From an uncultured Marinobacter sp. (lineage in GTDB: Bacteria > Pseudomonadota > Gammaproteobacteria > Pseudomonadales > Oleiphilaceae): a stretch of DNA of 64,000 bases. The stretch is taken from NCBI RefSeq assembly GCF_946886895.1, contig NZ_CAMPJO010000006.1:186001-250000 (forward strand), written 5' to 3'. Positions within the stretch are counted from its first letter, which is position 1, and the number at the start of each line of letters is the position of its first letter. Positions 29,452-37,676 of this stretch are shown one piece after another. Under the pieces are notes generated by a model, which saw nothing but the letters and a program-made list of their open reading frames with translations, had not been told where the DNA came from and did not search any database. The position numbers and the translations under genes were made by a program.

Positions 29452-30789
29452 TCAGAACTTCAGGGTGATGGAGCCGCTGATGACGTGAACGTCGCCGTCC
29501 GCCGTTACGTCGGTTTCGTTGCCCTCGTAATCCACCAGCGTGAAGTCGCGTTCCTGCAATTGCTGGTACTGGTAGCCAATATCCAGGCGTACCGGATAGG
29601 CGAGAAGACGGGTGCGGGTGTAGGTGGCGCTGAGGCCCAGCCCGACCACAATCTTGTCGGTATCGAGGTAGTTGATTTCCGGATTACGGGTGGACTTGAG
29701 CGGTGACTCCTCATAGGCAACCCCGGTGCGCAGGGCAAAGTGCTCACTGAGGGTGTACTCCGCACCGATCCGCGGTATCAGGATGTCATCGAACTCAATC
29801 CGGCTGGCGGCGGCCACGGACTCTTGATCCTTGATGGTGTCGTTGGCGAACTGGTCTTCCAGTTCCGACCAGTTCTGCTGCTCCACGCTGCCACCGATGC
29901 GCCAGCCGTCGGTTTTGTACTGGATCCCCACCCCGAAGGTTTCCGGCTGGAAGGAGTCAATGGTAGATACCGCGAGGCTCAGGCCGGGGTCGGGGATGGT
30001 CTGAGTGACAACAATGTTGGAATTTACCGTGGTTGAAGCTGATGACTTGGTGCGGTAAGTGAACGCCGTCTCCCAGCCCTGGAGGAAGCAATCACTTTCC
30101 GGGCAAAAAGTGCTGCCCAGATCGATGGTGGTGCCAAGAATGGACTTCAGCGAGGGCTCCGCGTTGACCGACAGTTGCTCCCGGCTGGTTTCACCACCGA
30201 GGGTCGAGACCGCCTCGAGTCTGGCGGTGGCATCCAGGGTGACGCGCACTGAGGCACCCACCGAAATACCCCGCCAGAGCGGTGTGGCACCGCCAATGTT
30301 CAGGAACAGGGGCTCCTTGCCGTACTGGAGAAACTGGCCACTTTCCGTGGTCTGGGAATTGAAGGCCAGCATCTCCTTGCCGTATTTCTCAACGCCGGCG
30401 ATGAAGCCGAGATAAATCGGATGATCGAAACGGGTGAGGGAACCCAGGTTGGTTTTCATGCCGATCAGCACGTGCTGGCTCGGTGAGTTGGCCAGGATAT
30501 CGCCGTTGGCGTTTGGGTTTGCCGACCGAAGCTCCTGTTCCGCGTGCAACAGCCCGGTGGTCAGCTCGCCACGCTCATCGGCAGTGAGGTAGGCCGGGTT
30601 GTAGTAGGTGGCGGACACCTGACTGTTAAACATGGAAAGCGACTGGGCCGTGGCGACGTCAACCGGCATAACGCCGTAGGTGGTACCAATATTGCCCATG
30701 CTGGCAGACGCTGGAGCGGTGGCAAGGACGGATGCGACAGCGGTGGAAAGGGACATGGCCCGTACTGAGAACCGGGAGATGGAAACCAT
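29452..30789 (-). CDS. FadL-like outer-membrane beta-barrel protein
   Basis: A 445-residue outer-membrane barrel. A signal peptide of about 30 residues ends at APASASMG. The mature start (MGNIGTTYGVMPVDVATAQS) and SATYYNPAYL resemble the NPA motif of FadL relatives, and the C-terminus is GSITLKF, with terminal Phe. It is more distant from FadL than the protein at 3781-5163. The frame is open 15 codons farther upstream, but the ATG at 30789 follows a GGAGTG site. It is the first gene of a two-gene operon with the giant lipoprotein, so a joint role in moving hydrophobic molecules is likely. Confidence 0.8.
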   Translation of the reverse strand: MVSISRFSVRAMSLSTAVASVLATAPASASMGNIGTTYGVMPVDVATAQSLSMFNSQVSATYYNPAYLTADERGELTTGLLHAEQELRSANPNANGDILANSPSQHVLIGMKTNLGSLTRFDHPIYLGFIAGVEKYGKEMLAFNSQTTESGQFLQYGKEPLFLNIGGATPLWRGISVGASVRVTLDATARLEAVSTLGGETSREQLSVNAEPSLKSILGTTIDLGSTFCPESDCFLQGWETAFTYRTKSSASTTVNSNIVVTQTIPDPGLSLAVSTIDSFQPETFGVGIQYKTDGWRIGGSVEQQNWSELEDQFANDTIKDQESVAAASRIEFDDILIPRIGAEYTLSEHFALRTGVAYEESPLKSTRNPEINYLDTDKIVVGLGLSATYTRTRLLAYPVRLDIGYQYQQLQERDFTLVDYEGNETDVTADGDVHVISGSITLKF

Positions 30790-31391
30790 TGATACACTCC
30801 ATAATGTCATTGTTTTTCTTCCCCGGCCGGGCATGCGGATGACAGCCCGGCTGGTTCATTCGTTCAGGATTCAGTGTATGCGGCTTGTCTTATCGGGACT
30901 TTGGCTGTTTTGACAGGGAATCCTGTCGGTAAAACCACGTAGGCGGTTACGTCAGTTAAAAGTAAACGAAATACATCGGGTTATCACGGGCAGCCAGGTT
31001 TCATTTAATGGCGCGCGTGAGCCAACGGATGTTCACTGAATGCGTAAAGAAGACCGACACAACGAATTGAGACGGTTAACACGCTGATGTATTGAGAAAA
31101 CGCAAAGCCAATAACAGGCCTGCCTGCTGCCGTTGATTGTGGTGTGTCGAAAAAGTTTACAGTGGGCCGCCCTCCTGTGTGAATAGCCGAATAGAGAGAC
31201 GCTCCATCTTCTTGTAATGGCGGCGGAAAAGATATTTGGCCTGATAGATGCTCGGGTATACGGGCTAGTGGTGGGCTCCAGTCAGTAACCGATCCGGTTG
31301 TGGTTAAGGAAAGCCGCCTGGCAGAACCTGCAGGCTGGTATCAATGAGTCAATTGTAACGTGCAGGCGTTGTGATTGAGGGAGTTAAGGAC
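30790..31391. other. Gene-free stretch upstream of two divergent envelope genes
   Basis: About 600 bp separates the FadL-like operon from the PEP-CTERM gene, which are transcribed away from each other. Promoters and regulatory sites for both should lie here. I tested it by eye for sigma-54 (-24/-12) and clear sigma-70 sites and found none convincing. No credible small open frame is present. Confidence 0.5.
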
Positions 31392-31940
31392 ATGAAGGGA
31401 ATGTTAGCGTCTCTGGTATTTGCAGTCTCTCTTTTCGCAGCCGGAACGGCGTCTGCGAATTTTATTGGTGGTGTGGCTGTTGGTAGCGTAGACACGTTGC
31501 TGGGGGAGACCAGTGACCTCAATTCGCTTGGGGCGTGTGGCAGTGGTAACAGCCCGGCCGTTGAGCTTTGCTGGATCAATAAGGTCCTGGCACCGACGAC
31601 GACAACTTACAATGAGGGCGATAAAGTTGAAGATGTCGCCTACCAGCTTCTGGATGGCAGCTCGTCCCTGATTGGTTTTGCGCTGGCTGGTCAGACCGAG
31701 TACTTCTTCATCAAGAACGCCAACTGGTATGGGTTGTTCCAGAATAACGACAGCTTCGATTGGGCTGTCATCGATACAGACCAGATTGCGTCGGGCTTCA
31801 ACCTGCCAACCGATGGCTACACCATTAGCCATATTGCTCCCATCGGGGGAAGCGTGGATGTACCCGAACCGGGCAGTCTCGCCCTGTTGGGCCTTGGCCT
31901 GGCCGCAGTGGGATTTTGCAGGAAGCTTCGGAGGTCCTGA
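31392..31940 (+). CDS. PEP-CTERM sorting-signal protein
   Basis: A 182-residue exported protein. It has an N-terminal signal peptide ending near AGTASA and a C-terminal PEP-CTERM tripartite signal: VPEPGSLALLGLGLAAVGF followed by the basic tail CRKLRRS. Such proteins are cut and anchored or exported by exosortase (EpsH/XrtA) and are tied to extracellular polysaccharide. No exosortase gene lies in the window. The start is taken at the Met with AAGGAC upstream; two Cys (about 46 and 57 in the precursor) may form a disulfide. Confidence 0.88.
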   Translation: MKGMLASLVFAVSLFAAGTASANFIGGVAVGSVDTLLGETSDLNSLGACGSGNSPAVELCWINKVLAPTTTTYNEGDKVEDVAYQLLDGSSSLIGFALAGQTEYFFIKNANWYGLFQNNDSFDWAVIDTDQIASGFNLPTDGYTISHIAPIGGSVDVPEPGSLALLGLGLAAVGFCRKLRRS

Positions 31941-31967
31941 CTGCCAGACAAACGCGGTGTTATTGGA

Positions 31968-32001
31968 TAAAAAAAGCCCCGGATTTTCCGGGGCTTTTTT
32001 T
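31968..32001 (+). terminator. Rho-independent terminator after the PEP-CTERM gene
   Basis: Perfect 9-bp arms (31975-31983 and 31987-31995) with a TTT loop, A-rich on the left and followed by seven T on the right. It marks the end of the GC-rich core region. Confidence 0.92.
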
Positions 32002-32382
32002 GCGCCGGCTGACGGGTTTGAGACTCGGGAGGGTTCTGGTACTGCAACCATAAAGTGGCCGCGCTTTGTAATCATAAATTGGCCGAACCTAAACAAAAGC
32101 GAACATTCGAGTCAGGGTTTTCCTCCAGAGCCTGCAGGCCAATAACAGCCATTTCATCCAGTGTGATTGGCGGACCAAGTTGCGGAACCTATGTGATTAC
32201 ACGGCAGAGATCGCCATGCTCGACTAAGCTATTGTTTTATCGATTTATGTGCAGGGCAATTGATGATTCAGAGTTAGTAACACCCACGCAGGCCAATTTC
32301 TGCGATGATAAAACGCGCTGTGTTAATTGCCGCTAAGCAAATTGAGGTAGACGCCTCGTATTCCTTTGACAGCTGATTTGGT
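32002..32382. other. Gene-free border of the accessory region
   Basis: No gene is supportable. Beyond the IS21-like repeats, a 38-codon minus-strand open stretch (about 32085-32200) resembles a decayed coding end but cannot be identified. Base composition changes from GC-rich to AT-richer across this segment, which makes it the best candidate for the left boundary of the island. Confidence 0.5.
32043..32085. repeat. Tandem 19-bp repeats resembling an IS21-family end
   Basis: Two 19-bp direct repeats (32043-32061 and 32067-32085) share 16 positions, each ending in the core TGGCCG. Multiple short direct repeats of this type are found at IS21-family termini, where transposase binds. No istA or istB frame is present, so this would be a leftover end at the core/accessory border. 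Identification is by pattern only. Confidence 0.4.
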
Positions 32383-33474
32383 ATGGCATCAAATAAAAAC
32401 CAACATTTTGTTCCCCGTTGTTACCTCAGAGAGTTCACGATCCAAGCGGAGAACAAAGCAATCAACCTATTCAACGTCGATAGAAAAAAATTTATCGAAG
32501 GCGCACCAGTAAAGAACCAATGCTCCGGTGACTATTTTTATGGTCGAGATCGCCAGATCGAAACTGCTCTCCAATCAACAGAGGGAACGTACTCAAGCAC
32601 CCTGAGGGAAATTCTTGAGCCAGGATACTTTCTGAAAGATGAACATCGAACGTTCTTGAAACGCTTTTGGCTTCTCCAGCACATGAGAACTGAAGCAGCC
32701 TCAAGGCGATCTGTCGAAATGACTGAGCAGATGGGGAAGGCCGTTGGCGACGACCCGCAGCAGTTTCGAATGGGTATAGATGAGGCTGTGCAGGAATCGA
32801 TGCATGCTTTTGTTCAAGAAATGCATGTGGTCGATGATCTGAAAATTTGCCTGTTGAGGAACAAGTCAAATTCCCCATTCATTACTTCTGATGATCCCGC
32901 AATACTCACAAATAAGTGGTATCTTCTCGATAAGCGGACTGTAGGTAACTCTTTTGGCTTGGGTTCTTCTGGAGCACTTCTGTTCTTGCCACTGAGTCCG
33001 AACATTTTCTGTATCGGATATGATGGAGATGTTTACAGTATTCCCCACGAGAATGGCTGGGTAAATGTTCATAAAGATAGAGATGTAGATGCACTCAATC
33101 AACACCAGCTGTTGAACTGTCGAGCTAACGTTTTTATCCGTAGCAATGAGCATCAGAACATAGTGCGTGATCTGTATGACTTGATCGAAGAATCACGTCC
33201 AGAAAGTAGGTGTCGTGTTCAATACGCAGTTCTTGATCATGTCGGTCCAAATGAAAAGCGATATCGTGTTGTTGATCGTGCAGCTGCACCAGACCATACG
33301 GAAGCAATGATTCATTATCAACCTGTCCACCCAGTACCGACGAGTTGGCCGCATCTGATCAAGTGGAAAAGAAAAGGATTCGTTTCAACGAATGGATCGG
33401 GTATTGGATATATTCGAACCTCCATGATGGATCGCCACAGCGGTGCATTTACGAAAGAACCAATCCGCCGATGA
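32383..33474 (+). CDS. DUF4238 domain-containing protein
   Basis: A 363-residue cytoplasmic protein of unknown function. The N-terminal motif NQHFVPRCYLREFT (residues 6-19) is the DUF4238 hallmark, followed by INLFNVDRKK and the mid-domain segment SPFITSDDPAI. DUF4238 genes are often found singly in accessory regions. There is no clear ribosome site. The AT-rich composition differs from the core to the left. It is the first gene of the accessory block. Confidence 0.8.
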   Translation: MASNKNQHFVPRCYLREFTIQAENKAINLFNVDRKKFIEGAPVKNQCSGDYFYGRDRQIETALQSTEGTYSSTLREILEPGYFLKDEHRTFLKRFWLLQHMRTEAASRRSVEMTEQMGKAVGDDPQQFRMGIDEAVQESMHAFVQEMHVVDDLKICLLRNKSNSPFITSDDPAILTNKWYLLDKRTVGNSFGLGSSGALLFLPLSPNIFCIGYDGDVYSIPHENGWVNVHKDRDVDALNQHQLLNCRANVFIRSNEHQNIVRDLYDLIEESRPESRCRVQYAVLDHVGPNEKRYRVVDRAAAPDHTEAMIHYQPVHPVPTSWPHLIKWKRKGFVSTNGSGIGYIRTSMMDRHSGAFTKEPIRR

Positions 33475-33676
33475 AGTTCTTAATCCCAGCCATTGCGAGG
33501 CCTAATATATTGCGGCTTTGCTTCTATGTCCCAGTCTTACATGCTGGCGGCGTTGATAATTACTAGACTGATGTCCAGGTCCTGTAACAGGTATATTGTA
33601 AGCGCTCCACGAACCCCATCTTAACCGCCTGACCAGAATTCGCCAGAATCAAAGCCTCTCAAAAAGGAGGTTGATC

Positions 33677-33889
33677 ATGAACCACCAACTCACATCCACC
33701 CAGGCGTTCTGGTTGGGGCATCTGCACCACGCGTTTTCGTTGGGTCAGCCGCTGAGCCATTATGCCGATGAGCAGGGATTGTGCTTTGCTGATCTGATGA
33801 CCTGGCGGCAACGGCTCATGGTGCAAACCATTTCCGTCCCCGACATGCACCGCCCCAATCGCTTTGTCAGTGTGGCGGTGGCCACATGA
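33677..33889 (+). CDS. tnpA: IS66 accessory protein TnpA
   Basis: A 70-residue first gene of IS66, on the short side for TnpA. It contains a helix-turn-helix-like region (LSHYADEQGLCFADLMTWRQR) and starts after an AAGGAGG site. It overlaps tnpB by 4 bp (ATGA), the usual translational coupling in IS66. Its precise role in transposition is not settled in the family. Confidence 0.85.
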   Translation: MNHQLTSTQAFWLGHLHHAFSLGQPLSHYADEQGLCFADLMTWRQRLMVQTISVPDMHRPNRFVSVAVAT

Positions 33890-34242
33890 TGCGACCGGAA
33901 TTAACCATGTCGGTGTATCTCTGCCGGGAGCCGGTCGACATGCGCAAATCCATCGACGGACTGTCGCTGCTGGTTCAGGAGGCCATGGAACTGAACCCGT
34001 TCGATGAAGCGGTGTTCGTTTTCTGCAATCGCCAACGGGACAAGATAAAGATCCTGACCTGGGAGCGGAATGGTTTTGTGCTCTGGTATAAGCGCCTGGA
34101 GCGGGAACGATTCAAGTGGCCGGACACGGTGGGTGACAATGTCATAACCCTGTCGGGCCAGCAATTGAATTGGCTATTGGACGGTTATGACATTGCCCGA
34201 ATGCAGCCCCATAAACCTTTATTTTTCGACTCCGCTGGGTGA
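33886..34242 (+). CDS. tnpB: IS66 accessory protein TnpB
   Basis: A 118-residue IS66 Orf2 protein. The diagnostic segments are CREPVDMRKSIDGLSLLVQ and later FCNRQRDKIKILTWERNGFVLWYKRLE, present in nearly all IS66 TnpB proteins. It is required with TnpA and TnpC for transposition of IS66-type elements. Unrelated to the RNA-guided TnpB of IS200/IS605. Confidence 0.95.
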   Translation: MMRPELTMSVYLCREPVDMRKSIDGLSLLVQEAMELNPFDEAVFVFCNRQRDKIKILTWERNGFVLWYKRLERERFKWPDTVGDNVITLSGQQLNWLLDGYDIARMQPHKPLFFDSAG

Positions 34243-34284
34243 TTTTAACGTGCTGATTTGTAGGCGTTTTGGTATAATGACGCC

Positions 34285-35886
34285 ATGCAAAACGCCGCTT
34301 CCGACCCACAGAAAATCATTGCCGAACTGGAGCAAAAGCTGCGGGCTCAGGCGGCGGATATTACGCGCCTGGAAAAACAAAGCCGGTCGCTGGAGCGCAA
34401 GAATCAATCTCTTGAAGCCGCCAAACGGGAACTGTTCGAACAACTTCGCCTACTGATCGAAAACCGTTTCGGGCCTTCCACCGAGAAGTACAACATCCCG
34501 CAGGAAGATCTGTTCTTCGACGAAGCCGAAGCACTGGTAGAGAACGAACCAGCGTCCGACAACGACGAAGCTGCCGAAGCGGACACACCCACCAAGCCAG
34601 CCTCGGCCAAACCGCGTACCCGCGGTGGCCGTCTGGCGCTGCCACCGGAACTGCCACGAGTGGATATCGTCCACGACGTGGCTGACAATCAGAAGCACTG
34701 CCATAACGACGGTACTGAATTGGTCTGCATCGGTGAAGAGATCAGCGAACAGCTGGATATCATTCCCGCCAAGATCCAGGTGCTCCGTCATATCCGGCGC
34801 AAGTATGCCTGCAAGACCTGTGAAGACGGTGTGTTAACCGCACCCATGCCGCCACAGCCCCTGCCCAAGAGCAACGCCAGTCCGAACCTGCTGGCCTATT
34901 CTGTCATTGCCAAATACGTGGACGCCTTGCCACTTTACCGGCAGGAGCAGGCGTTCAAACGATTAGGCATCGACCTACCCAGAAACACCTTGGCTCGCTG
35001 GATGATCCAGGCCAGTGAGTTGATCGAGCCACTCACGGAACGATTACGCCGGCATCTGCACGCCAGTGCCGTCATCCATATGGATGAAACCACACTACAA
35101 GTGAACACCGAGCCGGATCGCAAGGCCAGCAGTCCTTCTTACATGTGGGTCCAGAGAGGCGGGCCACCCGGCCAGCAAGTGGTGCTCTACGATTACGACG
35201 CCAGCCGTTCCGGACAGGTGCCCACACGACTGCTGGAGAATTACCAGGGCATCCTGGTGACCGATGGCTATGAAGGTTACGCCCAGGTGGTCCGCACGAG
35301 TCAGCTGACCCATGTGGGTTGCTGGGCACACGCCCGTCGCAAGTTCGTGGAGGCGCAGAAAGTCCAACCCAAAGGCAAGGTCGGCCGTGCTGACCAGGCC
35401 TTGAGCCTGATCCGCAGTCTTTATGCGGTGGAGAAGCAGGCCAGGCATGTTAGCGCTGAGGAAAGGCTGGCCTTACGAGAAACTCAAAGCCGGCCCACCA
35501 TCGATAAACTGGAAGCCTGGCTCACGAAATCCCTGAACCAGGTGCCACCTAAAACGGCCATTGGCAAAGCCTTACTGTATCTGAATCGGCAGTGGCCAAA
35601 GCTGACCGTCTTCCTGACGGATGGCCGCATCCCGCTGGATAACAATCCGGCAGAAAATGCCATCCGCCCCTTCGTCATCGGTCGCAAAAACTGGCTATTC
35701 AGCCAGACGCCGAAGGGTGCGCATGCCAGTGCCAGAATCTACAGCCTGATCGAAACGGCCAGAGCCAATGGCATCGAACCCTACACCTATATGGTGGAAG
35801 TGCTCACCAAGCTGTCATCACTGAAAACCGACGAGGATCTCGACGGGCTCTTGCCCTGGAGTCAGGGCGAAACCATTCCGGTGTAG
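34285..35886 (+). CDS. tnpC: IS66 transposase TnpC
   Basis: A 533-residue DDE transposase. An N-terminal leucine-zipper-like coiled coil (about 8-60) precedes a DNA-binding and zinc-finger domain (CHNDGTELVCIGEEIS, then RRKYACKTCEDGVL). The catalytic core follows, with VIHMDETTLQVN, VTDGYEGYAQV and the C-terminal LDNNPAENAIRPFVIGRKNW block holding the last acidic residue. It is full-length and uninterrupted, so probably active. Confidence 0.95.
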   Translation: MQNAASDPQKIIAELEQKLRAQAADITRLEKQSRSLERKNQSLEAAKRELFEQLRLLIENRFGPSTEKYNIPQEDLFFDEAEALVENEPASDNDEAAEADTPTKPASAKPRTRGGRLALPPELPRVDIVHDVADNQKHCHNDGTELVCIGEEISEQLDIIPAKIQVLRHIRRKYACKTCEDGVLTAPMPPQPLPKSNASPNLLAYSVIAKYVDALPLYRQEQAFKRLGIDLPRNTLARWMIQASELIEPLTERLRRHLHASAVIHMDETTLQVNTEPDRKASSPSYMWVQRGGPPGQQVVLYDYDASRSGQVPTRLLENYQGILVTDGYEGYAQVVRTSQLTHVGCWAHARRKFVEAQKVQPKGKVGRADQALSLIRSLYAVEKQARHVSAEERLALRETQSRPTIDKLEAWLTKSLNQVPPKTAIGKALLYLNRQWPKLTVFLTDGRIPLDNNPAENAIRPFVIGRKNWLFSQTPKGAHASARIYSLIETARANGIEPYTYMVEVLTKLSSLKTDEDLDGLLPWSQGETIPV

Positions 35887-35911
35887 TTCGTGGACCGCTT
35901 ACGGTATATTT

Positions 35912-36559
35912 ATGACTAAGACCGTTTTCATTTCTTACTCTCATGACAGCGAGGAACATAAGAAATGGGTGAGGCAGCTGGCTACTCGCCTTGTTCGCAA
36001 CGGAATCCAAGTCATCCTCGATCAGTGGGATCTACGAGCAGGCGAAGAAATTCCACGTTTCGTTGAAGACTCAATCCTAGGGTCGGATCGGGTTCTTCTT
36101 ATCTGTACGGAGCAATACGCAAGAAAAGCGAACCAAAGAACTGGTGGTGTTGGGCTGGAAGCATTGGTAATCAACTCATCACTGATGAGTGATTTGGGCA
36201 CGACGAAATTCCTCGTGCTTGTCAGGCAGAATTCGGAGACGGTGGAGCTGCCTGAACTGCTGAAAAGTAGGCTCTATTTGGACTTTAGCAACACGGAAAA
36301 CTTCGATACTGAGATAGAACGCCTCATCAAGGAAATTCACGACGTAGTTCATTTGGACAAACCAGAGTTGGGCCCAAATCCCTTTGAAGCGACATTTTGG
36401 AATATTGAGGAAGAGGTTAATACTAAGCTGGACTTAGCAAGAGCGTATATGGAAATGGGTGATAGTGAGGGAGCCTCAGAAATTCTTGAAGAAGTAATGA
36501 ATGAGGGGAGTCTCATTCAGCAGAAGGAAGCGAGGCAACTGCTCGCAAAAATTACGTAG
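35912..36559 (+). CDS. TIR domain protein with FimV-type C-terminal TPR tail
   Basis: A 215-residue fusion. Residues 1 to about 145 are a TIR/SEFIR domain (KTVFISYSHDSEEHKKWV, then DQWDLRAGEEIPRF) with the GGVGLEALVI segment whose Glu (about 83) matches the NADase catalytic position in bacterial TIR proteins. Residues about 160-213 read TKLDLARAYMEMGDSEGA, then ILEEVMNEG and QKEARQLLAKI, the conserved C-terminal domain of the polar hub FimV/HubP. Bacterial TIR proteins are usually immune effectors that destroy NAD+. The IS66 element has separated this gene from its original leader. Confidence 0.82.
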   Translation: MTKTVFISYSHDSEEHKKWVRQLATRLVRNGIQVILDQWDLRAGEEIPRFVEDSILGSDRVLLICTEQYARKANQRTGGVGLEALVINSSLMSDLGTTKFLVLVRQNSETVELPELLKSRLYLDFSNTENFDTEIERLIKEIHDVVHLDKPELGPNPFEATFWNIEEEVNTKLDLARAYMEMGDSEGASEILEEVMNEGSLIQQKEARQLLAKIT

Positions 36560-36647
36560 AGTGATTTATTAACAAAGCTAGGCACTCCCTGTTGGCGCTT
36601 TGCCACCGTTACAAGGTCGCGGATTCTCGCCAGCGTTATCGTCCTAG

Positions 36648-36668
36648 CCGAATGTCCGCTTTGCGACC
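36648..36668. repeat. 21-bp repeat, copy 1
   Basis: This 21-bp segment is repeated with 19 identities at 38731-38751. Copy 1 lies after the TIR gene and copy 2 after the 326-aa gene, so the pair brackets the two unknown genes at 36760-38657. The shared core is CGCTTTGCGACC in copy 2 and CGCTTTGCGACC in copy 1. Confidence 0.6.
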
Positions 36669-36759
36669 GGCGGCTCCTCTTTTGCCTCGCCGAACCGCTT
36701 GCGGTTTAATGTGAATTCAAACTAATGGGCTGGTATGTGTGAGGAAGAGTGCACAGCTT

Positions 36760-37485
36760 ATGACCGACGAAGATAAGTTTCCCAAAGTGGTCTCAAGTCC
36801 CCATTATCATGTGTGGACGGATGCCTTACATGCCCGAGCCCTAGCGCACCAAGCTCAAAACAAATGGGATCGTGGAACCTATGTTCGTTGGACAATTACT
36901 ACGAGCTGGACAGTCCTAGAGATGGCATGCGAGGACGCACTCCAGACAAATGGTATCGGCAGACGTTTTAGAGAGAATCTGGATCGCGCAGTAGCACAAC
37001 TCGGTTTAGTCAGAATAGATTGGGGTAGTGGCATATGGCAGCAAATTGCTGAATTACTTCGGATTCGAAGGGAACTCGTGCATATTAATCCATCGCAGGC
37101 AGCTTTGTTTATGGAAACGAGCACTGCGGATACCGCAATTACGACAATTCGAGACGCAATAAACGACATTTACGCAAGGGCAGGGAAAATTTCGCCATCA
37201 TGGGTAGACGACGATTACGATCGAGGTTGGGATAAAGAGCAAGGTTCGGGTGCCCATTTGATGGCGATACACGCTGGCGCAGATCCGGATTCACCTGACG
37301 TAATAAAAATCGGCTATGTTTACAAAGATAGAGAGTTTATTAATTCTGTATGCCCACCTGATACCGATCTTGAGTCCAAACTCACTGATCTAATCCAGAG
37401 TGTTCGTGTTCCTATCAGCCGTGTACGAGCGTACAGAGGCCAGACTCTCATTGTGGATCGCGAATTGGCGATGCGGGGCACATGA
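36760..37485 (+). CDS. Hypothetical protein with HEPN-like RxxxxH motif
   Basis: A 241-residue cytoplasmic protein I cannot assign. The N-terminal half is helical and contains LLRIRRELVHIN with R103 and H108 spaced as in HEPN ribonucleases; this motif is short and could be chance. The C-terminal part (about 145-240) looks like a separate alpha/beta domain (KIGYVYKDREF). A GTG seven codons upstream is an alternative start. It is AT-rich compared with the core and lies 200 bp after the TIR gene on the same strand; shared function is unproven. Confidence 0.6.
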   Translation: MTDEDKFPKVVSSPHYHVWTDALHARALAHQAQNKWDRGTYVRWTITTSWTVLEMACEDALQTNGIGRRFRENLDRAVAQLGLVRIDWGSGIWQQIAELLRIRRELVHINPSQAALFMETSTADTAITTIRDAINDIYARAGKISPSWVDDDYDRGWDKEQGSGAHLMAIHAGADPDSPDVIKIGYVYKDREFINSVCPPDTDLESKLTDLIQSVRVPISRVRAYRGQTLIVDRELAMRGT

Positions 37486-37676
37486 AAAGCATCTTGGAGC
37501 GAGAGAAGCGAGGCGTATAGAGCACGCTGCATCGTTAAGTAAGGCTTCAACCCGGAGCAGCACATAAGCATCACAGGCACGGCGACGGCCACTACATTGC
37601 GGCATCGTCTCCATTCCGCGGCCGAGCGTGCTGTTGGTGTTAGGGGCCTGGCAATACGTTGATTACGTGAGCATTT
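37486..37676. other. Spacer between two hypothetical genes
   Basis: 191 bp without a gene, GC-richer than the flanking frames. It contains 8-bp arms AGCACGCT and AGCGTGCT about 85 bp apart, a possible long hairpin. I found no promoter or terminator I could defend. Confidence 0.4.

Larger units (their letters stand above)
33590..35910 (+). mobile_element. IS66-family insertion sequence with 8-bp target duplication
   Basis: The element spans 33598-35902 (2305 bp). Its ends are inverted: left GTAAGCGCTCCACGAAC and right, reverse-complemented, GTAAGCGGTCCACGAAC, one mismatch in 17. It is flanked by the direct repeat GGTATATT at 33590-33597 and 35903-35910, the 8-bp duplication expected for IS66. 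All three genes (tnpA, tnpB, tnpC) are intact, so it is complete and recently inserted. The right copy of the duplication ends 1 bp before the ATG of the TIR gene. Confidence 0.96.

Noticed and set aside
31318..31335. Possible sigma-54 site (CTGGCAGAACCTGCA) before the PEP-CTERM gene
   Set aside because: Spacing between GG and GC is two bases short of the consensus.
32085..32200. 38-codon minus-strand remnant ending near the IS21-like repeats
   Set aside because: Too short to identify, and no upstream continuation; mentioned only as possible debris.
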